In this document: positions 8,601 to 18,900 of the stretch, in pieces
Position numbering within the stretch: position 1 is the first letter of the stretch
Layout: every line of letters starts with the position of its first letter
NCBI GenBank assembly: GCA_963707275.1
Contig: CAVPPH010000015.1
Span: 124,001 to 188,000 of the forward strand
Length of the DNA stretch: 64,000 nt
Source of the DNA: JACKBK01 sp963707275
GTDB taxonomy: Bacteria; Chloroflexota; Anaerolineae; JAAEKA01
Reading direction: 5' to 3'
Program-made: the position numbers and the translations under genes
The notes under the pieces: model-generated
Seen by the model: the letters and a program-made list of their open reading frames with translations, nothing else
What the model was told of the DNA's origin: nothing
The model's database searches: none

Positions 8601-11600
8601 ATGCATCCTTCGCTCGACATTCGGCTGCTCGGCGAGTTCAGCGTGACCGTTGACGGGAGAAGCGTCAACGGCCTGAACAGCGCGCGCTTGCAATCCCTGC
8701 TCGCCTACCTGCTTCTGCACCGGGCCATCCCCCAATCGCGCCAGCAACTGGCCTTCCTCTTCTGGCCCGATACCTCCGACAGCCAGGCGCAGACCAACCT
8801 GCGACAGCTCCTGCACACGCTTGCGCCGACGCCTGCCCGCGGTGACCGATGCCCTCCAGCTTGACGAACGGACGATCCGCTGGCGCGCCGAAACATACGC
8901 TGCACCTGGACGTGGCAGATTTCGAAGCCGCGCTGGCGCGCGCCCAGCAGATCAACGGGACGGAACGACTGACGGCTCTGCAAACAGCGGCAACAGTCTA
9001 CCGCGGACGCGCTCGCGCCCGACTGCTACGACGACTGGATCCAGAGCGAGCGCGAGCGGCTGGCGCAGCAGCACCTCGCCGCGCTGGAACAGAGCATGTT
9101 GCTGCACGAGGAACGACGCGAGTACGGGGAGGCCATCGACTGGGCGCGCCGCCTGCTGGCCGCCGACCCGTTGCACGAGGCCACCTATCGCCGCCTGATG
9201 CGGCTGCACGCGCTCAACAACGACCGGGTGGCAGCCATGCGCGTCTATCACACCTGCGCCTCGACGCTGGAAAAGGAGCTGGGCGTGGCTCCCGGCGCCG
9301 CGACGCGTGAACTCTACGAACGCCTGGTCAATGTCGCGGGCGACGCGGGCGCGCCCGGCCGGGCACGCGACAGCAGCGTCGGGCTGGTGGGCAGGCAACA
9401 CGAGTGGCAGACGTTGCAAGCAGCCTGGCGCACAGCCAACCGCGGCGCCGTGCAGTGTGTCGTGCTCAGCGGCGAGGCCGGCATCGGCAAGACCCGCCTG
9501 GCCGAAGAGATGGAGCACTGGGCCGGCCAGCAGGGCATCTCCGCAGCGCTAACGCGGGCCTACGCGGCTGGCCGTGACCTGGCCTACGCGGCAATGGTCG
9601 AATGCCTGCGCAGCGAGCCGGTGATGCCGCTGGTGCGGCGGCTGGACCCGGTCTGGCGCACGGAGTTGGCGCGGCTACTGCCAGAGTTGAACGCCGAGGA
9701 TCCCGCCTTGGCGCAGCCAGAACCGTTGACCGAGCGCTGGCAGCGCCAGCGGCTCTTCGAGGCGTTGGCGCGCGTCTTTGTCCACGACAACCGGCCCTTC
9801 GTGCTGGCGCTGGACGACCTGCAATGGGTCGCCAACGAAACGCTGGAGTGGCTCTCCTACCTGGTGCGCTTCGAGCCGCGCGCGCGGCTGCTGGTCATCG
9901 GCTGTCTGCGCAGCGACGAGATCGACGCCGACCATCCGGTGTCGCAGTTGCTGCTGGACCTACGCCGCGCGGGTCTGCTGACTGAACTGGTACTGGCGCC
10001 GTTATCTGCGGAGGAAACGCGCACGCTGGCTGATCAACTGACCGAGCACGCCATCGACAACGCCGCGGCGCAGACGCTCTACCACTTTACCGAGGGCAAC
10101 CCGCTGTTCGTGGTCGAGACTGTACGCGCCGAGCTGGAAGCGCATGGACGGGCATCGCCGGCTGAGTTGTCGGGCGCGCCGGCCGCACAGCCTGCGCTGC
10201 CGCCGAAAATGCAGACGGTGATCCAGACCCGGCTGGCGCAGTTGTCGCCGGACGCCCGCGCTCTGGCGGCCCTGGCGGCGACCATCGGCCGCTCGTTCAG
10301 CTACGACGTGCTGGCACAAGCCTGGGCTCAGAGCGAGGACACGGTCGTGCGCAGTCTGGACGAGCTGTGGCAGCGCCGCATCGTGCGCGAGCAGGGATCC
10401 AACGCCTACGACTTCAGCCACGACCGCATCCGCGATGTGGCCTACGGCGAAATCAGCCCGGCGCGCCGGCGATCGCTGCACCGCCGCGTCGCCAACACGC
10501 TGGATCAAATGGTTGGCGACCGCGACGACTCGGCCAGCGCCCAGATCGCCGGCCATTTCGAGCAGGCCGGTGACATCCAGCAGGCGATGATCCACTACCA
10601 GCGGGCGGCCGATGCGGCGCTACGCCTATTCGCCTACGCAGATGCCATCGCCACGCTGGAGCATACTTTAGCGCTGATGCGGACGCTGCCGGCTGGCCCC
10701 AGCGCGGCTGAACTCGAGCTGGAGCTACAGATGAGGCTTTGCATCGCCTGGGCGGCAATCACCAGCTATCTCGGCGCAGAAGCTGCTGCCGCCTACAACC
10801 GGGCACTGGAACTATGCCGGCTGGTCGAACACAAACCGCATCTCTTCACGGTGCTGTGGGGCCTCCACGAGGTCGCGCTCTACCGGGTGGATTATCGCGA
10901 AAGCCTTGCGCTGGCCCAGCAATGCATGGACATCGCGGCCGAGTTGGACGATCCCGGCCTGCTGCTGGAAGCGCACCATGCGATTTGGGGGCCGCTCTAC
11001 TTTCTGGGCGAATACGACAAGGCATTCCAGCACATGCAGGCCGGGCTGGCCATCTACGACCGGGCGCAGCACGAGCACCTGAGCATTCACTACGGCGTAC
11101 ACGACGCCGGCCAGTGTGCACTGTACGAGAGCGCGCTGGCGCTGTGGAACATGGGCTTCCTCGAGCAGGCCAGCAGTCGGCACGCCAGCGCGCTCGAACT
11201 TGCCAGCGGGCTGACGCTGCCGGCCAACATCGCCGACGCCTACAGCTACGCCGGCATCTTCTGCCAGTTGCTGCGCGACCCGCAGAATGCAGAGCGATTT
11301 GCCCGCATCGCTCTGACGATCAGCAACGAGAAGGGATATCCCTACATGCGCATCCTCAGCGCCGGGGCGCTGGGCTGGAGCCTGGCGCTGCAAGGCCAGC
11401 CGGCCGAGGGAATTGCGCTGGCGCGTCAGGGCCTGGACCTCGCCCAGGAGACCGGTCTGCACCTGCACTACAGCCAGCTTGCCGCCATGCTGGGCGAGAT
11501 ATCTGATCCTGGCGGGCCGGCACGAGGAGGCCATCGACGTGCTGGATGAAGGCATTCGCCGTTTCGAAGCCTATCGCGACCTGCTGTGCGCGGCCGATCT

Positions 11601-11934
11601 GTGGACGTTGAAAGGAGATGCTCTGCTCGCGCTGAACGCCGGCGATGACGAGATCGAAGGATGCTACCGCCAGGGGCTGGCGCTGGCGAGCGAGTTGGGC
11701 GCGCGGGTATCGGCGCTGCGCGCGGCCACTCGCCTGGCGCAGTTCCAGCACAGCCGCGGGGTGGCCGGCGGCAGCGAAGAACTGCACGCCATCTACGCAT
11801 CGTTCTCCGAGGGCCTCGACACACCCGACCTGCGCGCGGCGGCTGATGTGCTGGCGATGATGGCTGGATCACGAAGCCACGAAATGCCGCGAAGCGCGCG
11901 AAGCACGAAGGTCACGAAGCAGGAACGGCGCTAA
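8601..11934 (+). CDS. BTAD-type transcriptional activator with AAA ATPase and TPR domains (frameshifted)
   Basis: A SARP-like regulator. An OmpR-type DNA-binding domain (HPSLDIRLLGEFSVTVDG) is followed by a bacterial activation domain (REYGEAIDWARRLLAADPLHEATYRR), then an AAA module with GEAGIGKTRLAEE (Walker A) and FVLALDDLQW (Walker B), and finally a long TPR region. The reading frame changes at about 8820, 8890, 9005 and 11502. Each change equals one extra base, and the first three together restore the original frame. With those corrected the protein is continuous over about 1,100 residues and ends at 11934. ATG 8601 is preferred over the in-frame GTG at 8589. Either sequence errors or decay explains the breaks. 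Confidence 0.75.
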
Positions 11935-12314
11935 CGCTGTAGTGAGGACGCGTCTATCGATTAGTTGCTGCTTTGGCCGGTCTCCTGACCGAGCCAACAC
12001 CCGCAAGTTATTTATTGACGCGTCCAGAGACCTGCGATTCGTGGCAGCGTGACATGTTTGCTGGGAGCAACCGCATCTATATCTTTGAGGTGTAGTCAAA
12101 GTTGGTTAAGCGCCAGACCCTTGGGGTTTGCATTGTCGGCCACGAATAGCTGTCAACGCTGCGGTCCTGTCGATCATCTGTCGCCGTTAACGCGTATAAA
12201 CCCAAAGGGTCTCAACCCGCTTCAAAGACACCCGTATTCTGGCACGACATGCCCGCCGAACGATCGATTCGGTTCCGCCTTGGTGTTCAGATCACCTGAT
12301 CAGGAGACTCCACC
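11935..12314. other. Intergenic region with a dispersed repeat
   Basis: No gene was seen. On the minus strand, 11946-12030 resembles 60733-60823: both share ACGCGTCAA, an A-rich AACTT segment, GGCTCGGTCAGG and AGACCGGCC followed by an AGC. The hairpin core is at 11969-11994. The remainder before the binding-protein gene shows only short repeats of the motif AACCCAAAGGGTCT type. Confidence 0.5.
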
Positions 12315-13908
12315 ATGAAGTTCGTCCGCACCTTGTTCCTTGTCCTCTGTCTTGTCGCCGTTCTCAGCAGTTGCGTTGCGCCGCCGCCGGCCAGCGTGCA
12401 ACCTGCCGCCACACAGGACGCGCCCGCCAGCAGCGCCAATATCGCCCGCGCCGCCGTCGAACCGAGCGCGTTTTCTGGATCTCGACCCCAGCGCCGCCTG
12501 CACCGCCGAGTTGTGGATACTGAACAACGTCTACGAGACGCTGACACGCTACACGCCGACCGGCAGCGCCGAAGCGATCGGGCCGGGACTGGCCACCGAC
12601 TGGTCCGCCTCCGACGACGGCCTGACCTGGACATTTCACCTGCGCGAGGGCGTGACCTTCCACGACGGCGCCGCCTTCGACGCCAGCGCTGTCAAGCAGT
12701 CCGTCGAACGCACCCAGCGACTGGGCCAATGCGCCGCCTACCTGTTCGAGCCGATCAGCGAGATCGAGACGCCCGACCCGTATACTGTCGTCTTCAAGCT
12801 GTCGCAGCCCGCGCCGCTGGACGCGATCATGGCCAGCCCCTACAGCGCCTGGATCACCAGCCCGCTGATCGCCGACAAGGACGCCGCCTGGTTCGCCGCC
12901 GGCAACGAAGCGGGCACGGGACCCTATCGCTTCGATCGCTACGAGCCGGGCCAGCGGCTGGTGGTGGAGCGCTACGAGGACTACTGGGGCGGCTGGCAGC
13001 CGGGCCAGTTCGACACGATCGTCTTCGAGTTGCTGGACGACAGCGTGGTGGCCGAACAGATGCTGCGCGCCGGCCAGCTCGATTTCGCCAACCAACTGAT
13101 CATCACGCCCGACCAGATGGCGGGTCTCGACGGGGTCGAGGGCCTGCGACTGGACACTGCGCCCAGCGTCGCCAACTGGATCATCAGCCTCAATCACCGC
13201 CGCGCGCCCACCAACGACCTGCGCGTGCGGCAGGCGCTGGCCTACAGCTTCCCCTACACGGCGGTCGTCGCCAACGCGGCGCTGGGCAAGGGAACGCTGG
13301 CCCACAGCGCCGTGCCGGCCGGGGTGTGGGGGCAGGATCCCGAACCGCAGCCCTACGTCGAAGACCTGGACAAGGCGCGCAGCCTGTTGGAGGAGGCGGG
13401 CTATGGCGACGGACTGGAAATAACCTTCTCGTATGAACCGCCTGAGGAGCCGACGGCCGAACTCTGGCAGGCCAATCTGGCCAAGATCGGCGTCACCCTC
13501 AACCTGGAGCCGGCCGACTTTCGCAACCCGCTGGGAACCAGCCAAGCGCGCGCCGGAACAGGCGCCCGAGGCATTCATGATCATCTGGGCGCCGGACATA
13601 GTCGATCCGTATTCCTATCTGTTCAACCTGTTTCACTCCGAGGAAGAGCCGCTGTGGAACATGGGGTTCTACAACGATCCGGCCTTCGACGCGTTGCTCG
13701 AGCAGGCCCGCCTGGAGACTGTCACCGACCCGGCCGCGGCCACCGCCGACTACATCGCCGCGCAACGGATGCTGGCCGACGACGCAGCCGCCATCTACGC
13801 GCTGGACGTTCCTGAGCTCAACATCATCGCCAGCGACATCCAGGGATATGTGACCAATCCGCCTATTCGCACATGCCCTACTGGTACGATCTGCGCCGGG
13901 AGCAGTAA
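12315..13908 (+). CDS. Family 5 ABC-transporter substrate-binding lipoprotein (peptide/nickel type, frameshifted)
   Basis: The N-terminus is a lipoprotein signal with lipobox LSSC around residue 19. The body matches the DppA/OppA family: CTAELWILNNVYETLTRY, the strand TWTFHLREGVTFHDG, and LNHRRAPTNDLRVRQALAYSFPY. It would capture oligopeptides or similar ligands outside the membrane. The frame changes at about 12473 (TTTT instead of TTT), 13545 and 13860. After correction the protein ends at TAA 13906-13908, four bases before the first permease. An ORF scan would report three overlapping fragments. Confidence 0.75.
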
Positions 13909-13911
13909 TCG

Positions 13912-14951
13912 ATGCTGCGCGTCGACTATCTGTTGCGCCGCGATCGCCGTCACGCTGGTGGTGATCGCCGGCGTGCTCACGCTGACCTTCGTCATCACGC
14001 GCGTCCTGCCGTCGGACCCGGCGCGCCTGGTGGCGGGCCAGCGGGCGCCGCCTGAGCAGGTCGGCGCCGATCCGCCAGGAGATGGGGCTGGACCAGCCGC
14101 TGCCCGTGCAGTTTGTGCGCTATCTGGAGCAGTCTGGCGCACGGCGACCTGGGCACGTCGTTCGCTACCGGAGCGCAGCGTGCGCGCGGACCTCGGCATC
14201 TTCCTGCCCGCGACGCTGGAGTTGGTGCTCTGCGGCTATGCGCTGGCGCTGCTGATCGGCATCCCGGCCGGCGTGCTGGCGGCCGCGCGCGAGCGGGGCG
14301 TGTTCGACCGGGCTACCGGCTTCCTCGGCCATTCTGGGCGCGGCGGCCCCGGTCTTCGCGCTGGCGCTGCTGGCGCAGCAGATCTTCTTCAACCAACTGC
14401 ACTGGCTGCCGCTCAACGGCCGGCTGGACGGCGACGTCAGCTTTGCGCACCCGGTGACCGCAATCACCGGCTTCCTGCTGCTGGACACGGCGCTGACCGG
14501 CAACTGGGCAGCCTGGCGCGACGCGCTGGCGCACCTCATGCTGCCCGCGCTGGTGGTAGCCATCTACCCGCTCTGCATCGTCCTGCGCATGACGCGCAAC
14601 ACGACCGCCGAGGCGCTGCGCCAGCCGCACATCACTGTGGCGCACGCCAAGGGACTGCACGGGCGCACGGTGGTGCTGCGGCACGCGCTGCGCAGCGCCA
14701 TGCTGCCGGTGCTGACCATCGCCGGGTTGACCTTTGCCTACGCCATCACCGGCACCGTCCTGGTGGAGCTGGTCTTCCGCTGGCCGGGCATCGGCAAGTA
14801 CGTCGCCGATGCCATCGTCGCCAAAGACTTCCCGCCGATCCTGGCAGTGACGCTGGTGAGCACGGTGATCTTCGTCGCTGTGACGCTGTGCGTGGATCTG
14901 CTGCGCGTGGCGCTTGATCCGCGGACGCGGGATGATGGGGTGACAGGGTGA
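13912..14951 (+). pseudogene. DppB-like ABC permease, five frame changes
   Basis: The reconstructed product has the order of a peptide ABC permease subunit 1: a first membrane helix (VTLVVIAGVLTLTFVI), LPSDPARLVAG, the periplasmic QEMGLDQPLPVQFVRYL segment, then the EAA loop (RQPHITVAHAKGLHGRTVVLRHALRSAMLPVL) and RWPGIGKYVADAI near the C-terminus. Frame changes lie near 13930, 14062, 14132, 14168 and 14332, nearly all equal to one added base. ATG 13912 follows the binding-protein stop by three bases. Functional only if the breaks are sequencing errors. Confidence 0.65.
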
Positions 14952-15008
14952 GTGGGTGACAGGGTGACTGATTGATGGATGTATTGCGGCGATCGGGAGC
15001 GGTTGGTG

Positions 15009-15912
15009 ATGCGAGGACGGCGGCTGGCGACGCGCGGCGAGCCGCTGGCGCTGGAACTGGGCGCGGGCGGGCGCGCGGGTGGCGACGGGCGGCGGGGCGG
15101 CCGGGGCTGTGGTTGAGCGGGCTGTTCCTGGCGATGGTGGTGGCGGGGGCGTTGCTGGCGCCGTGGGTGACGCCTTATGCTGACGAAGGCGCGGGCGCGC
15201 CCAACATGGCGCACAAGCTGCTGGCGCCGTCGTGGCAGCATCCGCTGGGCGCCGACGAGATGGGGCGCGACATGCTGGCACGCGTGTTGTATGGCGCGCG
15301 CTCGTCGCTGGCGCTGGCCTGCTGGTGGTGGGCAGCAGCGTCGTCGTGGGCGTCATCGTGGGACTGGCGGCCGGCTATGCCGGCGGCTGGGTCGACGAGG
15401 CGACCATGCGCACGACGGACGTCTTTCTCGCGTTTCCAAATCTGCTGCTGGCGATCCTGCTGGTGACAGTGTTGGGCGGCGGGTTCGTCAGCACCGTGCT
15501 GGCGTTGGCGCTGGTCTGGTGGCCGATCTACGCGGTGCTGGTGCGCGGGCAGGTGATGAGTCTGCGCAGCCAGCCCTTCATCGAGGCGGCGCGCGCGACC
15601 GGCGTGCCGCCGCTGGGCATCATGCGCCGCCACTTGTTGCCCAACGCGCTCACGCCGCTGCTGGTGTATGCGACGGTCGACCTGGGCGCGGTCATCCTGG
15701 TGGCGGCCGGGCTGAGCTTCATCGGTCTCGGACCGCAGCCGCCGGCCGCCGACTGGGGAGTGATGATCTACAGTGGGCGGCAGTACGTACTGGGCGGGAG
15801 CTGGTGGGTGGCCGGCGTGCCCGGTCTGGCGATCCTGCTGACCGCGCTGGCCTTCGCCGTGCTGGGGGACAACCTGCGTGACGCCGGCGATCCGCGGCAA
15901 CAGCGGCCTTGA
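15009..15912 (+). pseudogene. DppC-like ABC permease, frameshifted
   Basis: The second permease of the importer. It shows LGADEMGRDMLARVLYGAR near the N-terminus, FLAFPNLLLAILLVTVLGGG, and the EAA loop SQPFIEAARATGVPPLGIMRRHLLPNAL, with a typical C-terminus LTALAFAVLGDNLRDAGDPR. Frame changes are needed near 15060-15110 and at about 15318. The true start is unsure: ATG 15009 or ATG 14975 are both possible. No ATP-binding subunit gene follows, so this importer lacks its motor within the window. Confidence 0.65.
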
Positions 15913-16190
15913 CCAATTCTTATCGATCGCCGCATTGTTGCTGCATAACCAGTCATCAAGATCGTCCTCATCCATTTTCTTGGTCGCCACGACAACCATG
16001 TTTTCCACGCTTTCTACGTCGGACGCTTCGACGCTCCAATCGCTGAGATCCAGCAAGACCGCCGGGGTAAACACCGAGAGGGGTTCCGCCAACAATTGTA
16101 ATGCTGGTTGCCACTCCGTCAACGGACGGAGTCCGCGTGCAGCCAGACATTGTACAACTTTGCGACAAAAGACAGCTACATAGAACGCTC
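15913..16190 (-). pseudogene. Remnant of an unidentified coding sequence
   Basis: Reading the minus strand from about 16190 gives roughly 90 residues without a stop (for example QPALQLLAEPLSVFTPAVLL, DLSDWSVEASDVESVENM and ATKKMDEDDLDDWL). This composition is protein-like and unlike the GC-driven shadow frames around it. No start codon with a ribosome site was found, and the frame runs on into the antisense of the permease. It ends exactly where the repeated leader begins at 16191. Its family is unknown. Confidence 0.35.
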
Positions 16191-16377
16191 TTAGAACGGG
16201 CCTTGTGCTAGACTGTCCAACAAGTACAGTTCAACGATCACATCCGTCAGCAGGGGCGGACGGGAACCAGTTCGTGCAACCACCAAATGACGAGGCAGCC
16301 CATGCCGTGACACAGGCGCAGGATGCGCAACACACACGACAATCCAGGTCTTCGAAGACACACTTAAGGAGAATTCT
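16191..16377 (+). promoter_or_regulatory. Repeated leader A upstream of lipoprotein gene
   Basis: About 187 bases nearly identical to 18083-18273 and, in its last 130 bases, to 16933-17060. Shared blocks include CTTGTGCTAGACTGTCCAAC (extended -10-like TGCTAGACT), GCAGGGGCGGACGGGAACC, ATGACGAGGCAGCC, GTGACACAGG and GACAATCCAGG, and it ends with AAGGAGAATTC before the ATG. It probably holds a promoter and a conserved untranslated leader. Confidence 0.7.
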
Positions 16378-16890
16378 ATGTCAAGTCGATATGTCTACAA
16401 AGTTGTAATGGTTGTCAGTCTGATTTCCCTGCTGCTGCTGGCAGGCTGCCAGGCGCCGCCGCAGAGCGCCAGTACACCATCCGCGGCCGAGATCGAACAG
16501 TTGAAGGCCGAGGCGATTCAACAGGAACTCCTCACCTTCGACCTGATGATCAAACGCGATTGGACTGCCTACGACGCGCTCACAGATCCCAACTTCTACC
16601 AGGTGGGCCCCGATGGAGGGTACATCGAGCGGGACGCCGCGTTGGGCGGCCTCGATGACGACAAGCTGGTGGTGAAGAAACCTGATTTGGGCGAGATGCG
16701 CGTCGAGATGATCACGCCCGATGCCTACATGGTCACGTATCTGATGAACTTCAATGGCTCATACGACGGCAACGATTTCTCGAACCCGCGCACCGTCACC
16801 TCGCTGTGGGTCAAACACGACGGCAAGTGGCAGAATCGCTTCCTTGTCGATCAGATCCGCGAAGCAGCGTTCACGCCGGTGAACAATTGA
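16378..16890 (+). CDS. Secreted lipoprotein with an NTF2-like (DUF4440-type) domain
   Basis: A 170-residue lipoprotein. The signal peptide ends in the lipobox LLAGC at residues 20-24 and a Pro/Ser linker follows. The mature part has QQELLTFDLMIKRDWTAYDA, DPNFYQVGPDGG and SLWVKHDGKWQNRF, which is the layout of DUF4440/SnoaL-like domains. It is thus a surface-anchored relative of the NTF2-fold array at 2.4-7.2 kb, although not closely similar. AAGGAGAATTC lies just before the ATG. The repeated leader suggests co-regulation with the genes at 17061 and 18274. Confidence 0.75.
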   Translation: MSSRYVYKVVMVVSLISLLLLAGCQAPPQSASTPSAAEIEQLKAEAIQQELLTFDLMIKRDWTAYDALTDPNFYQVGPDGGYIERDAALGGLDDDKLVVKKPDLGEMRVEMITPDAYMVTYLMNFNGSYDGNDFSNPRTVTSLWVKHDGKWQNRFLVDQIREAAFTPVNN

Positions 16891-16900
16891 GCACCTTAAT

Positions 16901-16933
16901 GGACACATCCCTGGCGTTGTCAGGGATGTGTCC
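16901..16933 (+). terminator. Hairpin after lipoprotein gene
   Basis: A perfect 13-bp stem (16901-16913 with 16921-16933, loop GCGTTGT) sits 10 bases after the stop codon. No T tract follows. The start of leader B overlaps its right arm, so transcription may partly read through. Confidence 0.6.
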
Positions 16934-17060
16934 GGGAACTCGGATTTCCGGTTCGTTCAAACACCAAATACGAGGCGGCCTATGCGGTGACACAGGGGCA
17001 CGATGCGCAGAATACACGAGGACAATCCAGGTTTCACAACACACACTGAAGGAGAATTCC
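16933..17060 (+). promoter_or_regulatory. Repeated leader B (shortened copy)
   Basis: The 3' part of the repeated leader (ACCAAAT-CGAGGC, GCCTATGCGGTGACACAGG, GACAATCCAGGTTT, GAAGGAGAATTCC). It lacks the upstream CTTGTGCTAGACTG block present in copies A and C, so this gene may depend on read-through from leader A. Confidence 0.65.
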
Positions 17061-18062
17061 ATGTCCAGTCGATTTGTCTACAGAGTATTGATCGTTGTCA
17101 GTCTGCTCTCCCTGCTCATGGCCGGCTGCCAGGCGCCGCCGCCCCAAAGCGCCAATCCACAGCCGGAGGCATCGATCGAACCACCGAAGGCCGAGGCACC
17201 CGAGGCCACGGAGGAAATTTCCACGATCGTGATGTTGCCCAACGGTTTCCAACCAGAAGGAGTCACCGTTGGTAGAGGTGACACCGCCTTTGTCGGCTCC
17301 GTTGGATCGGGGGCCATCTACAAGATCGACCTGCTCACGGGCGAAGGCAGCGTCTTTGTTGCGCCGCAGGAGACACAGAGAGTGGCGGGCTTGGCCTATG
17401 ATCGGCGCACCGACCTACTCTACGTGGCTGGCGCCGAATCCGGCAATGGGCTGGTCTATGATGGGTTGACCGGCCAACTGGCGGCGAATGTCCAATTCAC
17501 GACCGATCCCAAGGGGTTTGTCAACGATGTCGCTCTGGCCAATGATGTCGTCTACTTTACCGATTCCAGTCTGCCGTACGTTTATCAACTGCCTCTCGCG
17601 CCAGAGAGCCACTTGCCCGACCCGTCGGCCAGTCAGACCATTTCGCTGACCGGCGATTTCGAATACCTGCCAGAAGGCATCAATGGCAACGGCATCGTCG
17701 CTTCGGATGACGGTACGAAGCTGATCGTTGCGCATACTGATCTCGGCAAACTCTATGTGGTCGATGCGGCCACAGGTGAGACCACGGAGTTGGTGCTGGA
17801 TGGTGAGACGGAGATCTATCATGATGGCTTGGTGTTGGCAGGCGACACGCTCTATGTCGTCAACTATAACGACAAGGTCTACGTTGTAGAACTCAATCCA
17901 GAGTGGACGTCAGGCAAACTCGTTCGAACCCTCACCGATCCCAAGCTGGAGGCCCCGTCCACGGCCGCGATCCATGGCGATGCGCTCTACGTGGTCAATG
18001 CGCGCTGGGACGCTGAGCAGACGCCTGAGACGGAGTTCTGGCTGACTCAAGTCCGACGTTAG
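17061..18062 (+). CDS. Lipoprotein with SMP-30/gluconolactonase-like beta-propeller
   Basis: A 333-residue lipoprotein. The signal peptide with lipobox LLMAGC ends at residue 21 and is almost the same as that of the gene at 16378 (MSSRFVYRV versus MSSRYVYKV), so the two signal peptides were duplicated together with the leader. The mature part is a six-bladed-propeller-like repeat series (FQPEGVTVGRGDTAFVGSVG, GLAYDRRTDLLYVAG, VNDVALANDVVYFTDS, NGNGIVASDDGTKLIVAHTD), as in SMP-30/YncE-type proteins. It probably binds a ligand or Ca2+ outside the membrane. AAGGAGAATTCC precedes the ATG. Confidence 0.75.
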   Translation: MSSRFVYRVLIVVSLLSLLMAGCQAPPPQSANPQPEASIEPPKAEAPEATEEISTIVMLPNGFQPEGVTVGRGDTAFVGSVGSGAIYKIDLLTGEGSVFVAPQETQRVAGLAYDRRTDLLYVAGAESGNGLVYDGLTGQLAANVQFTTDPKGFVNDVALANDVVYFTDSSLPYVYQLPLAPESHLPDPSASQTISLTGDFEYLPEGINGNGIVASDDGTKLIVAHTDLGKLYVVDAATGETTELVLDGETEIYHDGLVLAGDTLYVVNYNDKVYVVELNPEWTSGKLVRTLTDPKLEAPSTAAIHGDALYVVNARWDAEQTPETEFWLTQVRR

Positions 18063-18082
18063 TTGATTCCCACCCTCGTAGA

Positions 18083-18273
18083 TTTAGAACGCTCCTTGTG
18101 CTAGACTGTCCAACAAGTACAGTTCAACGATCACATCCGTCAGCAGGGGCGGACGGGAACCAGTTCGTGCAACCACCAAATGACGAGGCAGCCTATGCGG
18201 TGACACAGGCGCACGATGCGCAACACACACGACGACAATCCAGGTTTGCAAACACATTCTGAAGGAGAGTTTC
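18083..18273 (+). promoter_or_regulatory. Repeated leader C
   Basis: A full-length copy of leader A: the stretch 18094-18195 matches 16202-16302 almost base for base, and then diverges slowly towards the start codon (GAAGGAGAGTTTC before ATG 18274). The extended -10-like TGCTAGACT lies at 18109-18117. Confidence 0.7.
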
Positions 18274-18795
18274 ATGTCCAAGTCTAGCAAGCACATCACC
18301 CTGATTATGGTCATCGTCCTGCTGCTGGTCGCCACGGCGCCGGTGTTTGCGGGCGGACCGCCCACCAACACCCATCAGGTAGTGAACGAGTTCTATTCCA
18401 TGGGAACTGCCAGTTGGCTTCTGCCCCGATGCCCCGAACGGACTGACCGGCACCGGCGACCGGCATCAGGTCATCAACACCAGAACAAACGCCGATGGCA
18501 CAGTAATAACCACCATCAACGATCTCGTCCGAGGCGACGCTGCCGACATCAACGGCAACGGCACCTATCACTACGTCTACACCAACCACAGCGTCGACGT
18601 GCTGCCGGCTGGCAGCGACACGCATCAGGTCACCGTGGTGGACAGCTTTGTGCTGAACGGCAACGGCAGCGTCGGCCACATGAACGTCGGCTTCAACTGG
18701 AGTTGGACGTATACCACCGAGTTCTGGCCGCCGAGCGACCAACTGGGTGCAGGACCAGCGAGCGCGGCGACCCGCTGCACTGCGACCCCATCTAG
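18274..18795 (+). CDS. Small secreted protein of unknown function (frameshifted)
   Basis: An N-terminal signal peptide (MSKSSKHITLIMVIVLLLVA, cleavage after VFA) is followed by an Asn/Thr/His-rich domain with TINDLVRGDAADINGNGTYH, DTHQVTVVDSFVLNG and NVGFNWSWTYTTEFWPP. It resembles secreted beta-sandwich proteins but no family was recognised. The frame changes at about 18428 (CCCC instead of CCC), and a second change near 18750 would be needed to reach the stop at 18795. It has the third copy of the repeated leader and precedes the cytochrome c peroxidase. Confidence 0.55.
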   Translation: MSKSSKHITLIMVIVLLLVATAPVFAGGPPTNTHQVVNEFYSMGTASWLLPRCPERTDRHRRPASGHQHQNKRRWHSNNHHQRSRPRRRCRHQRQRHLSLRLHQPQRRRAAGWQRHASGHRGGQLCAERQRQRRPHERRLQLELDVYHRVLAAERPTGCRTSERGDPLHCDPI

Positions 18796-18900
18796 GTTTT
18801 GTTGGTCACCAGCCAGACGGCCGCAGCGGGGGAGTGCGGTGCGGTCGTCTGGCTGGTTCAATGCAATCGGTCTGGCCAAATTGTTGAAGGGAGCGTCATC

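Noticed and set aside
12364..13599. Long minus-strand frame opposite the binding-protein gene
   Set aside because: No ribosome site or recognisable family; shadow of the ABC binding protein.
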